Assembly: GCA_012842765.1 (NCBI GenBank)
Contig: DUWJ01000268.1
Location: 1-14,943, forward strand
DNA length: 14,943 nucleotides
Source: Bacillota bacterium
GTDB lineage: Bacteria > Bacillota > DTU025
Direction of reading: 5' to 3'
Numbering within the stretch: position 1 is the first letter of the stretch; each line of letters starts with the position of its first letter. Positions 7,290 through 14,126 of this stretch are shown here, one piece after another. A program made the translations under genes and the position numbers. Under the pieces are notes generated by a model. The model ran no database searches and was not told where the DNA came from. It worked only from the letters and a program-made list of their open reading frames with translations.

Positions 7290-8495
7290 ATGAAGGTTAA
7301 ACGTCTGTTTCTCTCCGTCGTTTGGAGTGCGTTGATTCTATCACTCGCCATCATCCCGTCTATGGCCGCAGATCCCTTGGTAGTCTGGTGCGAGCCGCAG
7401 AAGATGGGAACTATCGAACCCCTTGCTGATCAGTGGAGCAAAAAGACAGGCATACCAGTGAAGGTTGAACCCGTTGGCGTCCTGGAAACCGCCAACAAGG
7501 TGCAGTTAGCTGGGCCAATGGGCAAAGGGCCTGACGTGTTCTGCAGCGTTTCGGGTTCGCTCGGCATGTTAGTCGTCACAGGAACAGTTGCCCCAGTAAA
7601 CCCTAAAACCTTCGATCTGTCCAACTTCATGAAGGTAAGCGTCGATGCTGCCACATTCAACGGCAAGCTGTACGGAGTGCCCTACGACATCTCCACCGTA
7701 GCAATGATATACAACAAGAAGATTTGGCCTGAACCGCCCAAAACCTTCAACGAGATGATCGACAGATCCCGCGAGCTTCGGAAAAAGGGCAAATTCGGAA
7801 TCCTGTGGCCAATGGAGAGCTTCTACTTCTCCTATGCAATAATGGCAGGATACGGCGGGTACATCTTTGCGCCCACCGAGTCAGGATGGGATACGAAAGA
7901 CATTGGCCTTGCCAACCCAGGCTCTGTTAAAGCCGTCAAGCTTCTGAAGACGCTCAGAGATGAAGGGATCATCCCGGTCGGAACCGACCACGTCGTGGCC
8001 CCTGCAAGATTCAGTGAAGGCAACGCTGCAGCCATCATCGATGGCTCCTGGGCACTGCCCGGAATCAAGCAGGCCGGTATCGATTACGGTGTAGCTCCGC
8101 TTCCAAAGCTTGACAATGACAAGTATCCAGCGCCGTTTGTAAGCCTGAAATGGTGGCACATAAGCTCGTATAGCCAGCGCAAGACTGATGCTGCAAACCT
8201 CATCTCCTATCTAACAACTAAGGAAGCCATGTATAAGTCCTTCAAGGCCGCTGAAGGTATCCCTCCGCGGCTTGACGTCCTCCAGATGCCCGATGTAAAG
8301 TCGATGCCTGAAGTGGCAGGCTACGGCGCGCAAGCCAACTACGGTTCGATACTACCTGACATACCGGAAGTCAATCCCGTATGGGCACCGATGGACAGCG
8401 CACTTGAGATCGCAATACGCGGCGATAAGAGTGTGGAAGCAGCTCTTTCCGATGCGGTTAAGATCATCAGACAAAACATAGCTGAGCTCAAATAG
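7290..8495 (+). CDS. ABC transporter sugar-binding protein, MalE-like (SBP1)
   Basis: A 401-residue periplasmic solute-binding protein of the maltose/oligosaccharide type (family 1). A Sec signal peptide is clear: KVKR, a hydrophobic stretch to ~residue 22, and PSMA|ADP as the likely cleavage site. There is no lipobox cysteine. Characteristic segments are WCEPQKMGTIEPLADQW near the mature N-terminus, GPDVF, GKLYGVPYD, the MIYNKK strand, FSEGNAAAIIDGSWALPG and VSLKWWHIS. The start was set at 7290 because the signal peptide begins there and GAGGAGG at 7274-7280 is 9 bases upstream; the open frame continues to 6936 only through the pseudogene remnants. The gene is a close paralogue of SBP2 at 14127 (about 32 differences over 272 shared residues). 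It has no permease genes beside it, so it presumably uses those at 11832-14009. Confidence 0.95.
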   Translation: MKVKRLFLSVVWSALILSLAIIPSMAADPLVVWCEPQKMGTIEPLADQWSKKTGIPVKVEPVGVLETANKVQLAGPMGKGPDVFCSVSGSLGMLVVTGTVAPVNPKTFDLSNFMKVSVDAATFNGKLYGVPYDISTVAMIYNKKIWPEPPKTFNEMIDRSRELRKKGKFGILWPMESFYFSYAIMAGYGGYIFAPTESGWDTKDIGLANPGSVKAVKLLKTLRDEGIIPVGTDHVVAPARFSEGNAAAIIDGSWALPGIKQAGIDYGVAPLPKLDNDKYPAPFVSLKWWHISSYSQRKTDAANLISYLTTKEAMYKSFKAAEGIPPRLDVLQMPDVKSMPEVAGYGAQANYGSILPDIPEVNPVWAPMDSALEIAIRGDKSVEAALSDAVKIIRQNIAELK

Positions 8496-8531
8496 AGCCG
8501 GGCAGTTACCGAACAGAATTTGACACAACCC

Positions 8532-8594
8532 GCCCGATGCGCTGGCATCTGTAAATCCGTCAGAGCAGCAAAAATAGATGCCGGCGCATCGGGC
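8532..8594 (+). other. Large intercistronic stem-loop after the SBP1 gene
   Basis: Arms 8532-8550 and 8576-8594 are 19 bases each and complementary except one G-T wobble (the left arm reads GCCCGATGCGCTGGCATCT). The loop is about 21-25 bases and A-rich. No T run follows (the next bases are CTAACTACCCGC), so it is not a standard terminator for the + strand. Hairpins after binding-protein genes often protect the upstream mRNA from 3' decay and lower expression of the downstream gene; that role is inferred. A short ACCCGC repeat lies on each side (8528-8533, 8601-8606) and may be chance. Confidence 0.75.
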
Positions 8595-8652
8595 CTAACT
8601 ACCCGCTTAGTCCTAGCAGAAGGCCGCAGTATCTTCGGAAGGAGTATGCTAT

Positions 8653-10335
8653 ATGGAAAAAATACTTATGATGACCGGTGGAGGATTTCACCCGTTTCAC
8701 CTGTGCAGCAGCATAGCAAAAGACTTTTTGGAGCAAACAGGGATATTTACAGTTGAAATCACTGAGGATCGAGATAAGTTCCTAGATTTGTCAAATTACA
8801 GTGCCGTCATAGTCTATACTCAGGGCGGTGAGCTAACCGCCAAACAGGAAAACGGCCTGCTCACTTATGTTCGAAGTGGTGGCGGCATCGTAGGTATCCA
8901 CTCGGCTGCCGATTCTTGGACCAATAATAAAGGCTATATGGAAATGATCGGCGCTCAGTTTAGAGAGCATGGTCCGATGACGGATATCACCGTCACTTAC
9001 AGCAAAGAAGCTGATGCCGTTATCCCTAGAGCTGATAAAAGCTTTGTCATTCATGACGAATTCTACATGCTTAAGCCGCATGCCGAAGAAGCGCTAAAGC
9101 CATTCATGTATGGTAGCTGGCATCAAGCACAAGAGATCCTGGGCTATGTTCGCGACTACGGAAAAGGGAAAGTGCTTTATACTGCACTAGGACATGATGA
9201 GAAAGCTTTCAACGTTCCACAGTTTCAAGAACTGATTATCAAGGGTCTTATGTATGTTATTGGCAAGATAAGCGACGAAACAATTCGTTTTGGCATTGTT
9301 GGTTATGGACCCCTATATGGAATGGGCAAGTATCATGCAGATAGCATCAACAATACTACAGGGTTGATAACAACAGCTATATGCGATAAAGACCCTGCCC
9401 GCCTACGAGCGGCCAAAAATGAGCTCGGTGATATCCCCACATTTACGGATGCCTCGGAAATGGCCCAAAGCGGCCTTGTTGATGCCGCAGTAGTTGCAGT
9501 CCCCCCCAATGCGCATGCCGAGGTTGTGTTGGCTTTGATAGAGAGCGGGCTCCATGTAGTGTCGGAGAAACCTTTTGCGATAACAACAGCTGAAGTTGAT
9601 CAGATGATAGAAGCTGCCCAATGCAGGGATGTAGTTCTCTCCGTCTTCCATAACCGCCACTGGGATTCGGATATCGTCACGCTCAGGCAGATTATGGACC
9701 TAGGCTTGATCGGCGAAGTGTACTCCGTTGAGTGCAATATGGTCTCATATCAAATGCCATATCCAGGTTGGCGAAGTCAGAAGGAAGTTTCCGGGGGTTT
9801 GCTGTACGATATGGGAGTTCACCAATTTGAAAAAGCGTTCCAGATAGCTGCGTACAATTGGGGACAAGACTGCCGAAGTCGCAAAGCTTTTGTTTATGGC
9901 AACCGTCTCAAGAAAGCTTGGCATCATGTTAACGTCGAAGACTACTGGAGAGCATATGTAAAATTCGAATCCGGTCTGGAGATGCAGGTTGTTCAATCAA
10001 ATCTCTGCGCGGCACCAAAGCCCTTGTGGGTTGTACTTGGAACCCGGGGAGCAGCCGTCATAGAAAGTTGGGATTGGGAGAAACCTGCAATCGTCAATAC
10101 ATACGTGAACAACAGGCTTACGAGAGTTGAATATCCGATTATTCCGCCTTGCAGTATTCCTGATTACTTCGACAGGCTGGCTGAAAAATACTATCGAAAC
10201 CTTGCAGACCATGTGCTTATGGATCTGCCTCTGATCATCACTCCTGAGTGGGCAAGAAATCCCGTTGCAGCTATTGAGCTTTCAGAGAAAGCTTCTCTGG
10301 AAAACAGGGGGCTCGAAGCGGAATTCATTTTCTAA
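8653..10335 (+). CDS. Fused ThuA-like / Gfo-Idh-MocA family oxidoreductase
   Basis: A 560-residue two-domain cytoplasmic protein. Residues ~1-205 are a ThuA-like (class I glutamine amidotransferase-like fold) domain: ILMMTGGGFHPF at the start, GGGIVGIHSA (77-86), HDEFYML (134-140) and TALGHDEKAF (177-186). Residues ~211-560 are a Gfo/Idh/MocA NAD(P)-dependent sugar oxidoreductase: dinucleotide-binding GIVGYG (214-219), the catalytic-lysine motif SEKPFA (304-309), and GGLLYDMGVHQFE (381-393) with D386 and H390. Separate ThuA and Gfo/Idh proteins are frequently neighbours in sugar operons and have been linked to disaccharide and keto-sugar metabolism; here they are one chain. GGAAGGAG at 8637-8644 lies 8 bases before the ATG. 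The gene is visibly more AT-rich than its neighbours (three of four sampled 60-base rows were 38-47% GC, one 52%, against 62% in a row of the RACo-like gene). That suggests a separate origin. Confidence 0.92.
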   Translation: MEKILMMTGGGFHPFHLCSSIAKDFLEQTGIFTVEITEDRDKFLDLSNYSAVIVYTQGGELTAKQENGLLTYVRSGGGIVGIHSAADSWTNNKGYMEMIGAQFREHGPMTDITVTYSKEADAVIPRADKSFVIHDEFYMLKPHAEEALKPFMYGSWHQAQEILGYVRDYGKGKVLYTALGHDEKAFNVPQFQELIIKGLMYVIGKISDETIRFGIVGYGPLYGMGKYHADSINNTTGLITTAICDKDPARLRAAKNELGDIPTFTDASEMAQSGLVDAAVVAVPPNAHAEVVLALIESGLHVVSEKPFAITTAEVDQMIEAAQCRDVVLSVFHNRHWDSDIVTLRQIMDLGLIGEVYSVECNMVSYQMPYPGWRSQKEVSGGLLYDMGVHQFEKAFQIAAYNWGQDCRSRKAFVYGNRLKKAWHHVNVEDYWRAYVKFESGLEMQVVQSNLCAAPKPLWVVLGTRGAAVIESWDWEKPAIVNTYVNNRLTRVEYPIIPPCSIPDYFDRLAEKYYRNLADHVLMDLPLIITPEWARNPVAAIELSEKASLENRGLEAEFIF

Positions 10336-10428
10336 GGCCAATACAGATTTTCATGGATATTCTTCCATTTCGGCTCATGATTCCACATACATGCTCAGGT
10401 TACAGACGCTGCCTCCTAATTGGCGATA

Positions 10429-10457
10429 TTGACATCGGGGATGTATACGAATATTAT
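10429..10457 (+). promoter_or_regulatory. Sigma70/SigA-type promoter of the URO-D / malFG / SBP2 operon
   Basis: TTGACA (10429-10434), a 17-base spacer, and TATTAT (10452-10457). It lies in the 213-base gap after the ThuA-Gfo gene. The predicted start, about 10464, gives a leader of ~85 bases before the ATG at 10549. Confidence 0.87.
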
Positions 10458-10459
10458 TA

Positions 10460-10483
10460 TAGTAGTTGGTGTCATGACTACTA
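10460..10483 (+). promoter_or_regulatory. Dyad operator overlapping the transcription start, copy 2
   Basis: TAGTAGT (10460-10466) and ACTACTA (10477-10483) form a 7-base inverted repeat, with a T/G at the eighth position where copy 1 is perfect. The 8-base loop differs in sequence from copy 1 but not in length. Same inferred role: binding of a shared dimeric regulator that controls both operons. Confidence 0.75.
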
Positions 10484-10548
10484 AGTAACCGATAAGGAGA
10501 CATGTCTTCCTGAGCACGATCTTAAGCCATTACAAGCGGGGTGTTCAC

Positions 10549-11646
10549 ATGTTTCACGACATCTCGTACTACAAACCCGACCTCCATGACTGCATAAACC
10601 GGGTTCGCGATTTTTTCAGCCTGGAGCCTGGAGCACCCCAGGCGCTGATATACACCTTCCCCTCAGTGCTGACCCTTCGCGGACCTGCCCTAAACCAGTA
10701 CGACTTCGAGCACGACATGCAATCATATCTCGACGATTATCTCGAGTATCAGGCACAGCTAATGGAGATCCGCCTCGGGATCGAAGACGACTGGATATTG
10801 TCGGTCGTCCCCTACATGGGCATCGGGGAGTTCAGCGCCTTCGTAGCCGGCGAGATAGAGTTTGGCGAGGATACGAGCTGGGCTGCTCCTGTTATCAACG
10901 AAAAGTCTGATCTTGAAACGCTTTGCCTTGATCCTAACAATAAGTGGTTCAGAAAGCTTAACGAGGCTACCCGTTACATGGTTCGCAAGATAGCGCCTTA
11001 CCGAATTCCGCTTGGCCGCGGCTACTATTCCCCCCTCGACCTTGCCTGGGCCCTCAGGGGCGAAGCCATCTACATGGATTTCTACGAAGACCCCCAGTTC
11101 GTCCACAACTTGATGGAATTTGCTCTATCAGCAACAGAATGGTTTGCAAGGGCTCAAGCAGCCGAGATCTTTGCGCCGGACGTGGTCCATGAGCTTTCGG
11201 CATGGCATTGCGGACCCAATAGGGTTGCAGTTTCCGAAGATATTTCGAGCCTCATCTCTCCAAGCCATTACGCACAATATGGGGCGCCTTACACGCAGAG
11301 GCTCTTTGACTCCTTTGGCATAGGCGAGGTACATTGCCATTCAGCCGGGCCACATGTAGTCCCCGAGTTTCTGAAGCTCAAGAGAGTGCGGCAGATCCAG
11401 ATCGTCGCCGATCCAAACACCCGACGCCCGGTGGAAATCCTCGCTGACCTGATGGATAAGAATCCTGAATTATTCGGCAAATCACCTGATGTTCCTGTGA
11501 TAGCAGTTGACGCCTCGCCACAGGAGGCCGTCGACTACTACGATCTGTCTCGACAAACCCGCATCGTTTTTTCTGTGGTAACTGAAAACGCAGAAGAAGC
11601 GCGACATGCGGTTGACATATTCAGGGCGAAACAGAAGCAATGTTGA
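10549..11646 (+). CDS. URO-D superfamily protein, putative corrinoid-dependent methyltransferase
   Basis: A 365-residue protein of the uroporphyrinogen decarboxylase fold but of a divergent branch. Family-like segments include IPLGRGYYSPLDLAWALRG (153-171), FYEDPQFVHNLMEFA (178-192), DVVHELSAWHCGP (211-223), ISPSHYAQYGAPYTQRLFD (236-254) and VHCHSAGPH (261-269). At the zinc-site position it has H262-C263-H264 instead of the HxC of MtaA-type enzymes, and it lacks the later cysteine. No signal peptide. The ATG has only a weak GCGGGG site 7 bases upstream, but the same leader precedes the pseudogene copy. As first gene of the sugar-importer operon it probably acts on the imported compound, possibly as the substrate-side methyltransferase (MT1) for the corrinoid module of region 1. 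That role is inference; an unknown lyase activity is the alternative. Confidence 0.85.
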   Translation: MFHDISYYKPDLHDCINRVRDFFSLEPGAPQALIYTFPSVLTLRGPALNQYDFEHDMQSYLDDYLEYQAQLMEIRLGIEDDWILSVVPYMGIGEFSAFVAGEIEFGEDTSWAAPVINEKSDLETLCLDPNNKWFRKLNEATRYMVRKIAPYRIPLGRGYYSPLDLAWALRGEAIYMDFYEDPQFVHNLMEFALSATEWFARAQAAEIFAPDVVHELSAWHCGPNRVAVSEDISSLISPSHYAQYGAPYTQRLFDSFGIGEVHCHSAGPHVVPEFLKLKRVRQIQIVADPNTRRPVEILADLMDKNPELFGKSPDVPVIAVDASPQEAVDYYDLSRQTRIVFSVVTENAEEARHAVDIFRAKQKQC

Positions 11647-11831
11647 TCGGTTATTAGAGGTTACCGGGGCATCATCGTCGAAAGGAACAGCCACAACACG
11701 CAAGGTCCACAAAAGGCAAAGGCATCTACAACCATAGCCCATGTGAAACACCGTTGCCCAAGCCCCAACGCCGTTCAACTTATCAGCTTGCCCTGTCATT
11801 TCAAGTTCAAAGCATACGGAGGGACTTCTCA
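11647..11831 (+). other. 185-base gap between URO-D and malF-like genes
   Basis: Apart from the ribosome site of the malF-like gene at 11818-11823, I see no promoter boxes, strong hairpin or T run here. It is probably transcribed through as part of the operon. Confidence 0.5.
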
Positions 11832-13127
11832 ATGGCCACAGCTAACCCACATCCTCAAGTGGCCGGGATCCTCTCGGCCCTGCTGGCCGGCGCTGGGCAG
11901 GCATACAACGGACAGCGCACGAAGGGTATTGCCTATATGGCGGTGGAGGCCGTCTTTCTCGTGCTCCTTTTCACCGTACTACGCGACCCTCTCTATGGGC
12001 TCGTAACTCTCAACCCTGTAGGAAGGTTCGTTGATTCGAGGCACATCCTTCTGGCAGGGATCATTGCAGCATTCGTTGTTGCTATCTACGCATGGTTTCA
12101 CATAGCAAATATCGTAGACGCTGTGAGAACCGCATCATCCATCAGAAAACGCCATGCGCTCCCCGACGACATGCAGCGCATACACCCCGAATACCGGACC
12201 CCCGCTGGCACGATAGCGCCCTATTTGTACATCGCGCCCTCGCTCTTGGTGGCCTTCTTCGTAATCGTGATACCCCTTGCGTTCGGGATTGCGCTCGCTT
12301 TCACAAATTACAATCTGTACCATTGCCCTCCCGCAGGCAGATTCGATTGGATTGGCCTCGAGAATTTTCGCAGACTGCTCAAGCCCGGATCTCTGTGGAA
12401 AGACCAGCTCGACATGGTCCTTGTATGGAACATAGTCTACGCGCTATTGGGCACGGTTCTCGCGTTCCTCTGCGGGCTAGCCCTATCCCTCATGCTCGAG
12501 AACCGACACATACGATTCAAAGGCGCCTTTCGCACCATACTGATGCTTCCGTGGGCAGTTCCCGCCACAGTATCGATCATGGTGTTCTTCGGCCTGTTCA
12601 ATACGACGTTTGGCCCGATAAACGAAATCCTGAAAAACATCGGGCTCAAGGCCGTGCCGTGGTTTCAAGATCGCACATGGGCTCGGGTGAGCGTGGTGCT
12701 GACCCATGTATGGATATCGACTCCATTTAACCTGTCGGTGATATCAGCCGCACTCCAAAGCATCCCGGAGGAGATTTACGAGGCAGCCACGGTCGACGGA
12801 GCATCACCTTGGCAATCGTTTAGCAAGATAACCTTCCCCCTGCTCATGTCGGTAGTTGCTCCGATACTAGTTCTCACACTGGCAGGCAACTTTAACAACT
12901 TCGGCATCATATACCTTTTGACCGGCGGCGGGCCTGCAGTGGCGGGAAGCAAAGGCGCAGGAGCCACCGACATACTCATGACATGGGTCTACGATCTTGG
13001 TTTCCAGCAACTCCAATGGTCGATTGCGTCCGCACTCGCAGTATTGGTCTTCATATTCGTAGTTGTCTTCAGCTTGATCAATTTCAGACTCTCCGGCGTG
13101 CTGCGCCAGCTCAGAGAGGAAGAATGA
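11832..13127 (+). CDS. ABC transporter permease, MalF-like
   Basis: A 431-residue inner-membrane permease of the carbohydrate importer family. The N-terminal ~100 residues carry additional hydrophobic segments (ILSALLAGAGQAYNGQ then helices ~34-50 and ~72-92). The core permease domain starts at ~130 (YLYIAPSLLVAFFVIVIPLAF). The EAA loop that docks on the ATPase is at ~317-338 (EAATVDGASPWQSF ... FPLL). The last helix is ~400-416. ATG 11832 was chosen because GGAGGG at 11818-11823 is 8 bases upstream; the open frame extends 26 codons further up without a ribosome site. It pairs with the MalG-like permease, whose ATG lies 15 bases after this stop. No ATP-binding subunit gene is in the window, so an MsmK-type shared ATPase or a gene beyond the window is needed. 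Confidence 0.95.
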   Translation: MATANPHPQVAGILSALLAGAGQAYNGQRTKGIAYMAVEAVFLVLLFTVLRDPLYGLVTLNPVGRFVDSRHILLAGIIAAFVVAIYAWFHIANIVDAVRTASSIRKRHALPDDMQRIHPEYRTPAGTIAPYLYIAPSLLVAFFVIVIPLAFGIALAFTNYNLYHCPPAGRFDWIGLENFRRLLKPGSLWKDQLDMVLVWNIVYALLGTVLAFLCGLALSLMLENRHIRFKGAFRTILMLPWAVPATVSIMVFFGLFNTTFGPINEILKNIGLKAVPWFQDRTWARVSVVLTHVWISTPFNLSVISAALQSIPEEIYEAATVDGASPWQSFSKITFPLLMSVVAPILVLTLAGNFNNFGIIYLLTGGGPAVAGSKGAGATDILMTWVYDLGFQQLQWSIASALAVLVFIFVVVFSLINFRLSGVLRQLREEE

Positions 13128-13142
13128 GGGGAGGCGAATCAG

Positions 13143-14009
13143 ATGTCCGCAAACACAGCTACAGGGAAGAACGCGAGAAAGGCAAAGCGCACTGTGGGCA
13201 CGGTTCTGATATATGCAGGGCTCATCATAGCCTGCATCATAGTGCTCTACCCCCTTCTCTGGGTTCTGTCGTGCTCATTCAAACCCACAGCCGGGCTTGT
13301 GGGATCAAGCTTGATCCCATCTAATCCCACATTGGCAAACTACAGGAAGATATTCACCGACCCCAACGTCAACTTCAGCCGCTGGTTTTTCAACACGCTC
13401 AAGATATCCGTTGTCAGCGCATTGTTGACGCTCGTTCTGACAACACCTGCCGCGTATGCCTTTTCGCGCATGCGCTTTCCGGGCAGACGCCAAACCCTGA
13501 TAGGGTTCATGATATGCCAAATGTTTCCTGGGTTCATGGCGATTGTCGCCCTCTACACCCTTCTGGGCTGGGCTGGGCTAATAGATACCCATCTGGGATT
13601 GATAATCCTTTACGCTGGGGGTGCAATACCCTTCTCCATCTGGCTGCTCAAAGGCTATTTTGACTCAGTACCCGTGGAAATTGAGGAGTCTGCGATGATC
13701 GACGGAGCCACGAAGTTTCAGGCGTTCACCAGAATTCTCTTGCCGTTGGCCAAACCAATCCTCTACGTCGTCGGACTCATCAATTTCCTCGGACCATACG
13801 CTGAGTATCTGCTTGCACAGGTGGTGATAACTTCAGGAAGCAAGTGGACACTGGCAATGGGAATGAGGAGCCTAACGGTATCGCAATTCGCTACGGACTG
13901 GCCAATATTCTCCGCAGTGTCGGTGTTGACGGCAGTCCCGATCGTCATCGTGTTCCTCTCGGCAGAGAAATACATCGTCTCAGGCCTCACCCGGGGAGCG
14001 ATAAAGTAG
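13143..14009 (+). CDS. ABC transporter permease, MalG-like
   Basis: A 288-residue inner-membrane permease with six predicted helices, starting at ~19-41 (VGTVLIYAGLIIACIIVLYP). The EAA loop is at ~182-203 (ESAMIDGATKFQAFTRILLP). The C-terminus EKYIVSGLTRGAIK is typical of MalG and is the part preserved in the remnant at 7117-7183. GGGGAGG at 13128-13134 lies 8 bases before the ATG, directly after the malF stop. It forms the membrane channel with the MalF-like protein and receives substrate from SBP1 or SBP2. Confidence 0.95.
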   Translation: MSANTATGKNARKAKRTVGTVLIYAGLIIACIIVLYPLLWVLSCSFKPTAGLVGSSLIPSNPTLANYRKIFTDPNVNFSRWFFNTLKISVVSALLTLVLTTPAAYAFSRMRFPGRRQTLIGFMICQMFPGFMAIVALYTLLGWAGLIDTHLGLIILYAGGAIPFSIWLLKGYFDSVPVEIEESAMIDGATKFQAFTRILLPLAKPILYVVGLINFLGPYAEYLLAQVVITSGSKWTLAMGMRSLTVSQFATDWPIFSAVSVLTAVPIVIVFLSAEKYIVSGLTRGAIK

Positions 14010-14047
14010 GCATGACATAGCCGACGCAGTGTATCGAATCAGATTGA

Positions 14048-14097
14048 CCTGCTTCCCCCAAGCAGGGACGCGAATTGTTGGCTCAAATATCTTTGAG
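14048..14097 (+). other. Two short hairpins between malG-like and SBP2 genes
   Basis: CCTGCTT (14048-14054) pairs with AAGCAGG (14060-14066) over a C5 loop, and CTCAAA (14082-14087) pairs with TTTGAG (14092-14097) over a 4-base loop. Neither is followed by a T run. They sit in the 117-base gap just before the ribosome site of SBP2. They could act as decay barriers or processing sites that let the binding protein be made in excess; that is inference. Confidence 0.4.
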
Positions 14098-14126
14098 ATC
14101 CAAAACCATAAAGGAGGAAAGGTAGA

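Larger units (their letters stand above)
10427..10484 (+). repeat. Promoter-operator repeat, copy 2
   Basis: The counterpart of 6811-6868, with the same spacing of all elements. The leader similarity resumes at the ribosome-site region before the URO-D start (CAAGCGG then CATG in both copies). Confidence 0.9.

Noticed and set aside
8528..8606. The hairpin region as a small transposable element with ACCCGC target duplication
   Set aside because: The left repeat overlaps the arm by two bases, six bases is weak evidence, and no second copy exists in the window.
10502..10513. Mini-ORF (Met-Ser-Ser-stop) in the URO-D leader as an attenuator peptide
   Set aside because: The AAGGAGA in front of it ends one base from the ATG, too close for normal initiation, and no such ORF is evident in copy 1.
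11754..11831. 26 extra codons at the start of the malF-like gene
   Set aside because: There is no ribosome site at 11754, whereas GGAGGG lies 8 bases before the ATG at 11832 and the family-like N-terminus begins there.
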